45,159 bases of DNA from Candidatus Aenigmatarchaeota archaeon (lineage in GTDB: Archaea; Aenigmatarchaeota; Aenigmatarchaeia; CG10238-14; SCSR01): contig JAGVVV010000009.1 in assembly GCA_018304615.1 (NCBI GenBank), positions 1-45,159 on the forward strand. Reading direction: 5' to 3'. Position numbers and translations under genes: made by a program. The notes beneath the pieces were generated by a model. That model worked only from the letters and a program-made list of their open reading frames with translations, was not told the origin of the DNA and searched no databases. This document shows, piece by piece, positions 24,366 through 31,870 of the stretch. Every line of letters starts with the position of its first letter. Position 1 is the stretch's first letter.

Positions 24366-25049
24366 CTACTTCGACGAGAGTACTGCATTTTTTATTTCCA
24401 AATATCCAGAACTAGTCTTTGAATCCCAAATCTTTTCAGAATCAATAATTTCTATCTTTTTCTTAAAGAATGGAGCATCAACAACAAAAGTATTAGCTGA
24501 TCCGCCTTCAAAAAGTATATCAAAGCCGAATTTCTCGCTCAAACGTTTCAAATCAATTTTAGTTTCAGAATCGAGTTTTTTCCCAATCCAGTCAGGTCCA
24601 AGTCCATCAACCGCCACATCTGTGATTCTTATGTCAAATCCAGATTTCAGTTCTTCATCAAGAAGTTCTTCACTAGAAAGTTTTTCATAAGGAACCAAAA
24701 CTTTAATTCCAAATTTCTTCGCGATTTCTTTGACAGCATTGATCTGAGTCTTCTGCAAACCGACTCCTCCTAAAAGAACTGCATCTACTTTTAATTTCTC
24801 AAATACTTTGTTCAAAACATTTGCCTCAGTCTCGGCGCCGATGTCATCTGTCTTTGCAAGAATCAACGGAATTCCCATTGATTGAGCTTGTAAAATGCTC
24901 CACTCGACAGTCGGATAGTGCCAGATGTACGCTTCAGAATTCTTCGGCTTGATAGCAATCAATGCTTCTACATTATGACCGTTGTCCAAGGCCCACTTCA
25001 CGGCCTGGCAGGAGTCCTTTCCTCCTGAAAATAAAATGGCTACTCTCAT
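24366..25049 (-). CDS. Dph6-like diphthine-ammonia ligase / ATP pyrophosphatase
   Basis: 227 residues from the ATG at 25049. CTTATAAG is centred about 27 bp upstream, so leaderless; a TTG three codons earlier is the alternative. The PP-loop SGGKDS is at 8-13, and the family blocks WHYPTVEWSILQAQSMGIPL and LLGGVGLQKTQ follow. The DUF71 family includes Dph6, which adds the last amide of diphthamide on elongation factor 2. The later half (GFDIRITDVAVDGLGPDWIG, FEGGSANTFVVDAPFF) is the usual continuation. No other diphthamide gene is in the window. Confidence 0.85.
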   Translation of the reverse strand: MRVAILFSGGKDSCQAVKWALDNGHNVEALIAIKPKNSEAYIWHYPTVEWSILQAQSMGIPLILAKTDDIGAETEANVLNKVFEKLKVDAVLLGGVGLQKTQINAVKEIAKKFGIKVLVPYEKLSSEELLDEELKSGFDIRITDVAVDGLGPDWIGKKLDSETKIDLKRLSEKFGFDILFEGGSANTFVVDAPFFKKKIEIIDSEKIWDSKTSSGYLEIKNAVLSSK

Positions 25050-25082
25050 GTCTGTCAATTAATCTTTTCAAGCTTATAAGTT

Positions 25083-25520
25083 TTAAGCTTTGACTACGAC
25101 AGTCTTGGCCAGGATGTCTCCCAATCTCTGTTTCTTCTCGGTAACAGCGATTAGAATCACACCAACTAGACCGATGACTTGATTGTCTATTATCCTCAGG
25201 ATATTTCTGATCACAGACTGCTCCATGGTAATGTACTTCCTAGTCTTGTCATCTACAACCCTGATTTTCATAACCATCTTTCCGACTGTCTGGCCTTGTC
25301 TAGTTCCCTCGAAGTAGATTGTGTATCCGAATATCACGATGAACATCACAAGAAGTGTGGTGACTCCGAATACTGCTGCGAATGGATTTGCGGTCAAAGC
25401 TCCCAAGAAAATAGAACCAAAAGCCAATCCACCAAGGATACCTGCTATTATTCCGATGATTATCAGATCGACAATCCACGCAAGAATTCTTTGTCCAAGC
25501 GTTGCCAATGGTTTCTTCAT
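25083..25520 (-). CDS. RDD family membrane protein
   Basis: 145 residues with three or four hydrophobic segments (about 13-35, 40-68, 113-127). The defining pattern is present: R-x-x-A-x-x-x-D in the first segment (RILAWIVDLI), then the GQTVGKMVMKIRVVD loop typical of RDD proteins, and a late RLGDILAKT. RDD proteins are small integral membrane proteins, some linked to ion exchange. Stands 33 bp upstream of the Dph6-like gene on the same strand. Confidence 0.85.
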   Translation of the reverse strand: MKKPLATLGQRILAWIVDLIIIGIIAGILGGLAFGSIFLGALTANPFAAVFGVTTLLVMFIVIFGYTIYFEGTRQGQTVGKMVMKIRVVDDKTRKYITMEQSVIRNILRIIDNQVIGLVGVILIAVTEKKQRLGDILAKTVVVKA

Positions 25521-25542
25521 GAAAATACTTGTAAAAGTATTC

Positions 25543-26457
25543 TTATAAATCAGGATTTGAAAATTGTGAAACTATAAGGGGGGCCACAGAGATTCTGCTA
25601 TAGGGGCCTGGTATGCTATTGGTCCCTATTATTTCAGTTATGCCAGCTTCGGTTAATATTTCAACTGAACCTTCCAGCATAATAGGATGCGAACATACGG
25701 CAATCATTTTTTCTGGACTGAATTTTTTCTTGAGTTTCTTGGCCACTTCAGAAATAGTTGTACCGCCTCTGATAGTGTCATCCCTGATGAAATAAGTAGA
25801 AGCCTTGGGAATTCTTCCTTTAGCAACGACTTGGACTTGTGATTCGGAAATCCTTTTTTTGTAGAAAGACCCATAAGGAACCCCTAGCCTCCTAGCAAGA
25901 GCCACTGCTTGGTTTAGAGCATTTTCATCAGGAGCGATTACAGCTGCATCTCCGATATCAAATTTATTTAGTTCGTTGGCTATCAGTTCTGTATCGTCGA
26001 GAATTTTTCTAAATGGTGCACAATAAGTTGCTAAGGTTTTAGCGTCATGGGGATTTACGACAAACAAGCCATCAAGATAAAGATGTTTATTAGTATCTCT
26101 TCCATTAAATTGTCGGAGCTTTGATTCAGCAATGGGGACTTCATTGTATTTAAGATGAATTTCAGATTGGCTCAAGAAAGCGAGATAAGGAATAAATTCA
26201 TAGACTTTTATTGCACCATTCCTCTTCAAGTAAGGAGGAAGTGCAGCAAGAGCATCAAACATTTTATGTTGATCATCTGGATAAGTCGATTGGATAATAA
26301 GAAATTCCTCTCCAGCAACAACATTTATGTTTCCATTATAAGATAGAGAAAGCTCTTTATCTCCATGACTTCCGTAATTGAAGAATAAAAGCTCGGAGTC
26401 CAATCCTTTGGCTACTTCTTCTGCCAAACTCCTTGATGTCAGAGCTATCGTTTTCAT
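25543..26457 (-). CDS. Ribose-phosphate pyrophosphokinase-like protein, divergent
   Basis: 304 residues, the length of PRPP synthetase. The two-domain layout is visible: an N-terminal half with the family turn IPYLAFLSQ and PIAES, the catalytic loop YKKRISESQV (Lys and Arg where Prs has them), and the PRPP-binding loop RDDTIRGGTTI, where most members have an ST-GG type loop. The C terminus keeps the SHPIMLEGSVEILTEAGITEIIGTNSI block. It may make PRPP, which the orotate PRTase at 41144 would need. The changed ribose-phosphate loop leaves room for a related pyrophosphokinase. The ATG is 26 bp from the shared TATA element. Confidence 0.75.
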   Translation of the reverse strand: MKTIALTSRSLAEEVAKGLDSELLFFNYGSHGDKELSLSYNGNINVVAGEEFLIIQSTYPDDQHKMFDALAALPPYLKRNGAIKVYEFIPYLAFLSQSEIHLKYNEVPIAESKLRQFNGRDTNKHLYLDGLFVVNPHDAKTLATYCAPFRKILDDTELIANELNKFDIGDAAVIAPDENALNQAVALARRLGVPYGSFYKKRISESQVQVVAKGRIPKASTYFIRDDTIRGGTTISEVAKKLKKKFSPEKMIAVCSHPIMLEGSVEILTEAGITEIIGTNSIPGPYSRISVAPLIVSQFSNPDL

Positions 26458-26477
26458 ATCAAAAACATATCAATGAA

Positions 26478-26486
26478 ATTTTAAAT
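26478..26486. promoter_or_regulatory. Shared TATA-like element between Prs-like and Hef helicase genes
   Basis: ATTTTAAAT. Its centre is about 26 bp from the ATG at 26457 on the left and 27 bp from the ATG at 26510 on the right. It is the only good TATA candidate in the 52-bp gap, so both genes would be leaderless from one element. Confidence 0.55.
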
Positions 26487-26509
26487 ACTAGAAACCAAGT
26501 CTCACATGT

Positions 26510-28039
26510 ATGGGTCTGCTCAAAGAGGATATTCAACCAAGAGACTACCAGAAAAATATTGCAAAGAACGCATCCAAAAAAAACACTCTGGTAGTTCTGC
26601 CAACTGGTTTGGGAAAAACTTTGATATCTGTTTTAGTCTCAATAGAAAGGCTCGAGAAATTTCCTGATAGTAAGGTTTTGATTACAGCTCCGACAAGACC
26701 TCTGAATGCCCAGCATAAGAAGAGTTTCGAGAAGGTAACAAATATGGATCCTGATAAAATAGTTCTCATCACAGGAAAAATAAAACCTGAAGACAGAGCT
26801 ATACTTTACAAGAATGCGACAGTCGTGATCGCTACTCCGCAGACGATAGAGAATGATCTAGAAAACGGAAAGATAAATTTGAAAAACTTTTCTTTTGTTA
26901 CTTTTGATGAAGCTCACAGGTCAATGAAAGAATATTCATACACATACATCGCGAAAAAATACAAAGAACAGGCTGAACATCCTCTGATAATGGGACTGAC
27001 CGCATCTCCAGGAGGAACTGAAGAGAAGATAAAAGATATTACGAAAAATCTTTTCATAGAAAACGTGGAGATAAGGACGGAAGAGGAAGAAGATGTCAAG
27101 CAATACGTGAAGGAAATAGTGAAAGATTGGATTTATGTTGATTTCCCTGAAGAATTCCAAATGATTAAAGGATTTCTTGAGGAAGTTTTGAAAGAAAACA
27201 TCTATTGGCTGAAGGAGCACCATTTCACTTCATCATACAAACCGAACAAGACTCAGTTATTGATGTTACAAAAAAGTATTGGGGCGAAGTATTCATTCGG
27301 GAAGAAAAATTATTCTCTGTTATTTCCAATGCTAAGGGTCGCAGAGTCGATTAAATTGATTCATGCGATAGAATTGCTGGAAACCCAAGGAATATCTTCC
27401 CTGTACGAATACATGAAGAAGCTGGAGATGAGCAAGAAGAACATAGACAGAAAGATTTCAAAAGACCCGCGAACAAGAGAGGCGATGAAGAGGGTAGAAA
27501 ATCTTTATTCGCAAGGAGTAAATCATCCAAAACTTGTGAAGTTGAAGGAAATTATTTTGGGATTAGTTAAAGAGAATCCGAGAATCAAGATAATCGTTTT
27601 TGCAAATTACAGGACTACTGTGGATAAGATAAACAAAATGATTCTGGACGCAGGGATAAAATCGGACATCTTAATCGGGCAGACTATCAAGGCTGGAAGA
27701 GGAATGTCTCAAGACCAGCAGATAGAAACCTTGAAGAGATTTGGAGAAGGTGAGTTCAATGTTCTAGTAGGAAGTTCTATATCTGAAGAAGGATTGGATG
27801 TCCCGTCTGTTGATTATGCTATTTTCTACGAGCCCGTTGCATCTGAGATCAGGACTATCCAGAGAAGAGGGAGGATAGGAAGACAGACTACAGGAAAACT
27901 GATTTTCTTGATTACAAAAGACACGAGAGATGAAGCTTACTACTACTCGGCGTTGCATAAGGAGAAAAAGATGAAAGGTATTTTATATGATATGAAAGAG
28001 AAGATGGACAAGAAAGAGACTCTCAAGGATTGGGTTTGA
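26510..28039 (+). CDS. Hef-type superfamily 2 helicase (helicase half)
   Basis: 509 residues. Helicase motifs in order: PRDYQKNI (Q-like), LPTGLGKT (motif I), TAPTRPL (Ia), FDEAHR (II), GLTASPG (III), VFANYRTT (IV), GSSISEEGLDVP (V) and QRRGRIGRQ (VI). The helical insertion between motifs III and IV is the one seen in Hef/FANCM. In many euryarchaea Hef joins this helicase to an XPF nuclease in one chain; here the chain ends and the nuclease follows as a separate gene with TGATG overlap. It acts on stalled forks and flapped DNA. Confidence 0.92.
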   Translation: MGLLKEDIQPRDYQKNIAKNASKKNTLVVLPTGLGKTLISVLVSIERLEKFPDSKVLITAPTRPLNAQHKKSFEKVTNMDPDKIVLITGKIKPEDRAILYKNATVVIATPQTIENDLENGKINLKNFSFVTFDEAHRSMKEYSYTYIAKKYKEQAEHPLIMGLTASPGGTEEKIKDITKNLFIENVEIRTEEEEDVKQYVKEIVKDWIYVDFPEEFQMIKGFLEEVLKENIYWLKEHHFTSSYKPNKTQLLMLQKSIGAKYSFGKKNYSLLFPMLRVAESIKLIHAIELLETQGISSLYEYMKKLEMSKKNIDRKISKDPRTREAMKRVENLYSQGVNHPKLVKLKEIILGLVKENPRIKIIVFANYRTTVDKINKMILDAGIKSDILIGQTIKAGRGMSQDQQIETLKRFGEGEFNVLVGSSISEEGLDVPSVDYAIFYEPVASEIRTIQRRGRIGRQTTGKLIFLITKDTRDEAYYYSALHKEKKMKGILYDMKEKMDKKETLKDWV

Positions 28040-28653
28040 TGGAGATTCAAAAATTATTAAAGCCTACGAACAAAGTTGTGATCGTTTCTGATTTCAGGGA
28101 AAAAAAGGTGATTGACAACTTGAAGAGACTTGGAGCTTCAGTGAACGAACAGTCTTTGGAAGTAGGAGATTTCATCTGCTCGTCATCGGTAATCGACGGA
28201 AGAGTTTTCGAGCAGGCTGAAAATCTGAAAAAGAATTTCAAGAAGCCGATAATAATAATCGAAGGATATTCGAACAGGGAATTTAACGACAATGCCTTCA
28301 AAGCTGCGGTCGCAAGTTTGTTGGTAGATTTTGATGTTTCCTTATTGAACACAAGGAATGAATACGAAACGGCAAAGAATATTTTCTGGATAGCGAAGAA
28401 AGAACAGTCTGAAGGAAGAACAGGGGTTTCTATAAGAGTAGGTAAGAAACCCAAAGATGAAAATCAATTGATCGAGTTTGTTTTCTCAAGCTTGCCAGGG
28501 GTTTCGACTAAAACGGCTAAAAAAATAATGGAAAACTTCAATTCGCTAAAAGATTTCTTCTCGTCTTCTGAAAAGCAGATGGTAAAGATTTTGGGAAATA
28601 AAAAAGGTAAGAAAGTATGGAAACTTCTGAACACGAGGCTGAAAAAGAAGTGA
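28039..28653 (+). CDS. XPF/Hef nuclease half lacking the ERKxxxD motif
   Basis: 204 residues from the ATG that overlaps the helicase stop. The ERCC4-type domain is clear: VSDFREKK (17-23), EVGDFICS (41-48), VIDGRVFEQAENLKK, PIIIIEG, AAVASLLVDFDVSLLNTRNEYETA and FWIAKKEQ. Two helix-hairpin-helix motifs follow (SSLPGVSTKTAKKIM). In active members about 12 residues holding ERKxxxD lie between the GD motif and the IDGR helix. Here GDFICSSSVIDGR joins them directly, so the motif is deleted while the flanks are intact. That resembles inactive partners such as ERCC1 or FAAP24. A deletion between the similar DFI/DYI stretches is the likely origin. Confidence 0.85.
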   Translation: MEIQKLLKPTNKVVIVSDFREKKVIDNLKRLGASVNEQSLEVGDFICSSSVIDGRVFEQAENLKKNFKKPIIIIEGYSNREFNDNAFKAAVASLLVDFDVSLLNTRNEYETAKNIFWIAKKEQSEGRTGVSIRVGKKPKDENQLIEFVFSSLPGVSTKTAKKIMENFNSLKDFFSSSEKQMVKILGNKKGKKVWKLLNTRLKKK

Positions 28654-28657
28654 TGAG

Positions 28658-29797
28658 TTGCAGCAGCCAATCATAGTTGGTTTGGATCCGGGGATAACAG
28701 TTGGTTTGGCAATTCTTGATTTGAAGGGGAATCTTCTCTTCCTCACAAGCAGAAGGGACATGCAGAGAAGCGATGTGATAAAAGAGATAGACGAATATGG
28801 CAGACCAATCATAATAGCTTGTGATGTCAAACCTGCTCCTGATTCTGTGGAGAAAATAGCCTCTACATTCGGAAGCAAATTATTTTCTCCTGAAGATGAT
28901 TTGTCTGTTAATGAAAAGGTAGAACTGACGAAAGGCATCAAACTAAAAGACGACCACCAACAAGATGCTCTTGCATCTGCGATAAAAGCATACAGAAGTT
29001 ATCGGAAAGTAATCGAGAAAATAGAACAAACTCTTGAAAGGGCTAATCAGATGGATTTGTTTTCTGAAGTTGTGATTAGGATGTTGAGAGAAGGAACAGA
29101 AAATGTTTCTGATGTTGTGAATAAGATTCTAGATGAAAGAAAGAAACCTGTGGAAGAACCGGTTGTGATTCCGAAGAAAGTTCTCTCAACTCAAGAATTC
29201 CAGAATCTAGTGGACAAACTACAGAGGAAACTCTCACAAAAAGATTCTGACCTAGAAATAATGAAACAGCATGCAGAATCTCTGACTAAACAGATGGAAT
29301 CACTGCAAAAAGAAATTAAAAATCTGGATCAGACTAAAATCGTCGACAAAGAGATAGACAGACTATGGCACAGGATTTCTATTTTGGAAAAAGAAGTTCA
29401 GACATTAGATAGAACGAATGAAGTCCTGAAGGGAATGAGAAGAATTGAAAATGAAGGAAACATCCCGATGGTAGAGATGGAAAAAATATCTTATGATGAA
29501 ATTTCTGAATTAGACAAGAAGATGGATTTGAAAGGAAGAGTCTTGTTCACGAATTCGACAGATAACTTGAATCTCCTGAACGGATATGAGATTAGAGCTC
29601 TGGTAAGAATCACGCCTCTGGGTGAAAAAGAGCTGGAGAAGCTGGAATTCCCTGTCATCTCAGTCTCTGAAGACTTAATAGACAAGTCTGACCAAATCAA
29701 ATTTATCAAGGAAGATGTTTTTGAAAGAGAATTCAAGTCTGCAAGGAAGAGCGGGTTAATCGGATGGTTGAAGAGGTACAGAGAAAGAAAAGGATAG
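28658..29797 (+). CDS. DUF460 RNase H-like protein
   Basis: 379 residues starting at TTG, four bases after the nuclease stop; the conserved IIVGLDPGITVGLAILD begins a few codons in, so the start is well placed. The N-terminal domain is RNase H-like (DPG at 10-12, later CDVKPAPD and KDDHQQDALASAIKAY). A long coiled coil (about 170-270) and a C-terminal part with FTNSTDNLNLL and ending RKSGLIGWLKRYRERKG match the archaeal COG2433 family. Function is not established in the family; a resolvase-like nuclease is an informed guess. It lies in the same operon as the split Hef. Confidence 0.85.
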   Translation: MQQPIIVGLDPGITVGLAILDLKGNLLFLTSRRDMQRSDVIKEIDEYGRPIIIACDVKPAPDSVEKIASTFGSKLFSPEDDLSVNEKVELTKGIKLKDDHQQDALASAIKAYRSYRKVIEKIEQTLERANQMDLFSEVVIRMLREGTENVSDVVNKILDERKKPVEEPVVIPKKVLSTQEFQNLVDKLQRKLSQKDSDLEIMKQHAESLTKQMESLQKEIKNLDQTKIVDKEIDRLWHRISILEKEVQTLDRTNEVLKGMRRIENEGNIPMVEMEKISYDEISELDKKMDLKGRVLFTNSTDNLNLLNGYEIRALVRITPLGEKELEKLEFPVISVSEDLIDKSDQIKFIKEDVFEREFKSARKSGLIGWLKRYRERKG

Positions 29798-30312
29798 AGA
29801 ACCTGAAGAAAGTAGGATGGTTCATCATCAAGTCTAATCTACTCGCTATCCCTCTGTATGCACTTATATTCCTAGATTTCTCATGGCCGCCTCTCCAAGA
29901 GTTCATTGCATATGCCAGTTTTATTATTCTGAAAGGACTGCACTACCAAGTTGCTCTGGAAGGGATCACTATACTGACTGCATCAGCAGGAGAACTGAAC
30001 AAAGTCGACATCTCATGGGATTCGACAGGCTGGAAGTCCCTTTACACTCTGGCAGCTCTAACCCTGGCAGTTAGCTACCCTTTGAGAAAGAAGCTGAAAT
30101 TCCTGGTGTTTGCGCTTCCGGCTGTTTTTCTGATAAACATCATCAGGATAGTCTCTACGATCGCCTATTCCATGACATTCGGGTTCAAGTATTTCGATTC
30201 AATACATACTCTGCTGTGGAGGGAAGGATTGATTTTTGTTATTTTAGCCTTCTGGATTGGCTGGCTTCTAAAGGTTAAATATAATATTAGACAAACCCAC
30301 ATTCATATTTAG
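29764..30312 (+). CDS. Archaeosortase/exosortase-like membrane protein with Ser at the Cys position
   Basis: 182 residues, about four or five TM segments. The start overlaps the DUF460 end by 34 bp. The exosortase pattern is recognisable: DxTGWKSLYTLAAL (86-99), INIIRI with R128, and the SIHTLLWREG segment with H148. In the family the motif reads D-C-T-G with a nucleophilic Cys. Here residue 87 is Ser (codon TCG). The 41-residue gap between S87 and R128 matches the Cys-to-Arg spacing I recall for ArtA. No substrate with a sorting tail was seen in the window. It could be a Ser-based or inactive variant. Confidence 0.72.
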   Translation: MVEEVQRKKRIENLKKVGWFIIKSNLLAIPLYALIFLDFSWPPLQEFIAYASFIILKGLHYQVALEGITILTASAGELNKVDISWDSTGWKSLYTLAALTLAVSYPLRKKLKFLVFALPAVFLINIIRIVSTIAYSMTFGFKYFDSIHTLLWREGLIFVILAFWIGWLLKVKYNIRQTHIHI

Positions 30313-30317
30313 GGAGC

Positions 30318-31841
30318 ATGTCAGAAACTAACCTCGAGGATAAATTCAAACTCACACTTCTGCAGATTGAGAAAAGATTCGTTGACCTAGAGATTGGTCT
30401 GAGCGAAATCAAGGACAAGATGAAGGACGTTTCACCTGAACAGCTCACTTCTTTGAACCAAAGGTTGGATGACATTGAAGATTTGACCATGGTCGAGAAT
30501 GCGGCTGTGATAGAACTCAAGAAAATGCTCGAGGACATTAGCCAGAAGTTCTCGCCTGTGCCCGCTGCCATGTCCGAGATGCCAAAATTGACTGGAAGAT
30601 TGGATGCTATTGAGAAAGAAGTTGACGAAGTATCGGCAAGGCCGGCTGGAATAGAAGTCGCTGAACGTGTGACTAAATTGGAAACTGAACTTTTGGGCAT
30701 GCAGTCCAAGAAAACACAGATTCCTCCGGAGATGGATGAGTTACAAAAAAGAATCGGCGACATGAGCCAAAGACTGACAAACCTGAAGATGGAATATGAA
30801 GATGCTGCGAAGAATATAGAGGTCAGATTAAAGGGGATAATGAGTTCTGTTTCAGGGGTGCCTGTTGCTGATTTGGATTTCATTGATTCCAGATTGCAGT
30901 CGTTAAGAACTGCAGTTGACATGATGTCTGACAAGAAAGTTGAAACTGATTTGAAAATGGCAGGACTGGAGGAAAAGATTTTACTTTTAAATCAGAAGAT
31001 AAAGGAAGCTATTTCTCAGAGGTTTGTAGACGAGATAAAGTCTCATAAGAGGGACATAATGGCAAATGTGATCAGAGTCGAGTCTGCTGAACGAGTGATT
31101 AAAGAGCTGAGCGCAGAGATGCAGGAATTGCAGAAGGCTGTGAGGAAGTTCGAAGGGTTCGAGAAACTAACTCTTTTGAACAGACAGGTGGAAGACAAAC
31201 TGGAAAGATTCAAATTCATCGAGGACCAAACTGCCAGACTGTCTTCAAGGATAGAAGTCATGTACGACGACGTAAACAAAAACTTTTCAGGATTCAAGAA
31301 TATGGAGAAGAGGCTCGGGGACACAATGCAGAATGTGAATAGACTAATGGCCGAAAAGACTCAATCGAACCTCCAAAGCGTCGGTGATTTGAGAAATTCT
31401 CTTAACCAGACGGTAAAAGTCGTGAGCGAGGTTGAAGACAAGGTCAACAGGTTGAACAGAGAAGTCCCAGCAATTTTTGTGGAAAAATCGGAGATCAAGA
31501 ATGTAGTTTATGGGATGAGGGATAAAGTGAACGCCCTTGATGCGAGGACGAAAGAACTAAACCAACTCCTCGGAAGCATGAAGCCGGAGAATGTTCAGAA
31601 GTTCGGCGAGACGCTAAATAAAATCGGAGATTTGTCGCAGAGAATTGCTAATTTGGAGGAGAAGATGGACGAACTCAAGCTAACCACTCCTGACATAGCT
31701 GAAATGGTTCCGCAGAGTGGATATCTAGACGAGCAGATAAGCGAACTGCTAGGAAAATTAGTCTTCATGGAGAGCAGGATAGCTGCGATAGAACAATCTG
31801 TCAGCGACAGGCCTGGAATGCAACCGATAATTCTTGAATAA
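30318..31841 (+). CDS. Long coiled-coil protein
   Basis: 507 residues, almost entirely predicted coiled coil with repeated Leu/Ile/Met heptads (LxxRxxxIE, LNQRLDDIED, LEEKILLLNQKI, LSSRIEVMYDDVNK). No membrane segment, signal or catalytic motif. Short breaks with Pro-Val-Pro (about 78-80) and Gly-Val-Pro (about 178-181) split it into segments. It follows the archaeosortase-like gene by 5 bp. It could be a structural or tethering protein like SMC arms; no evidence beyond shape. Confidence 0.75.
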   Translation: MSETNLEDKFKLTLLQIEKRFVDLEIGLSEIKDKMKDVSPEQLTSLNQRLDDIEDLTMVENAAVIELKKMLEDISQKFSPVPAAMSEMPKLTGRLDAIEKEVDEVSARPAGIEVAERVTKLETELLGMQSKKTQIPPEMDELQKRIGDMSQRLTNLKMEYEDAAKNIEVRLKGIMSSVSGVPVADLDFIDSRLQSLRTAVDMMSDKKVETDLKMAGLEEKILLLNQKIKEAISQRFVDEIKSHKRDIMANVIRVESAERVIKELSAEMQELQKAVRKFEGFEKLTLLNRQVEDKLERFKFIEDQTARLSSRIEVMYDDVNKNFSGFKNMEKRLGDTMQNVNRLMAEKTQSNLQSVGDLRNSLNQTVKVVSEVEDKVNRLNREVPAIFVEKSEIKNVVYGMRDKVNALDARTKELNQLLGSMKPENVQKFGETLNKIGDLSQRIANLEEKMDELKLTTPDIAEMVPQSGYLDEQISELLGKLVFMESRIAAIEQSVSDRPGMQPIILE

Positions 31842-31870
31842 AAATACTTTTTAGATTAATAATTGATACT

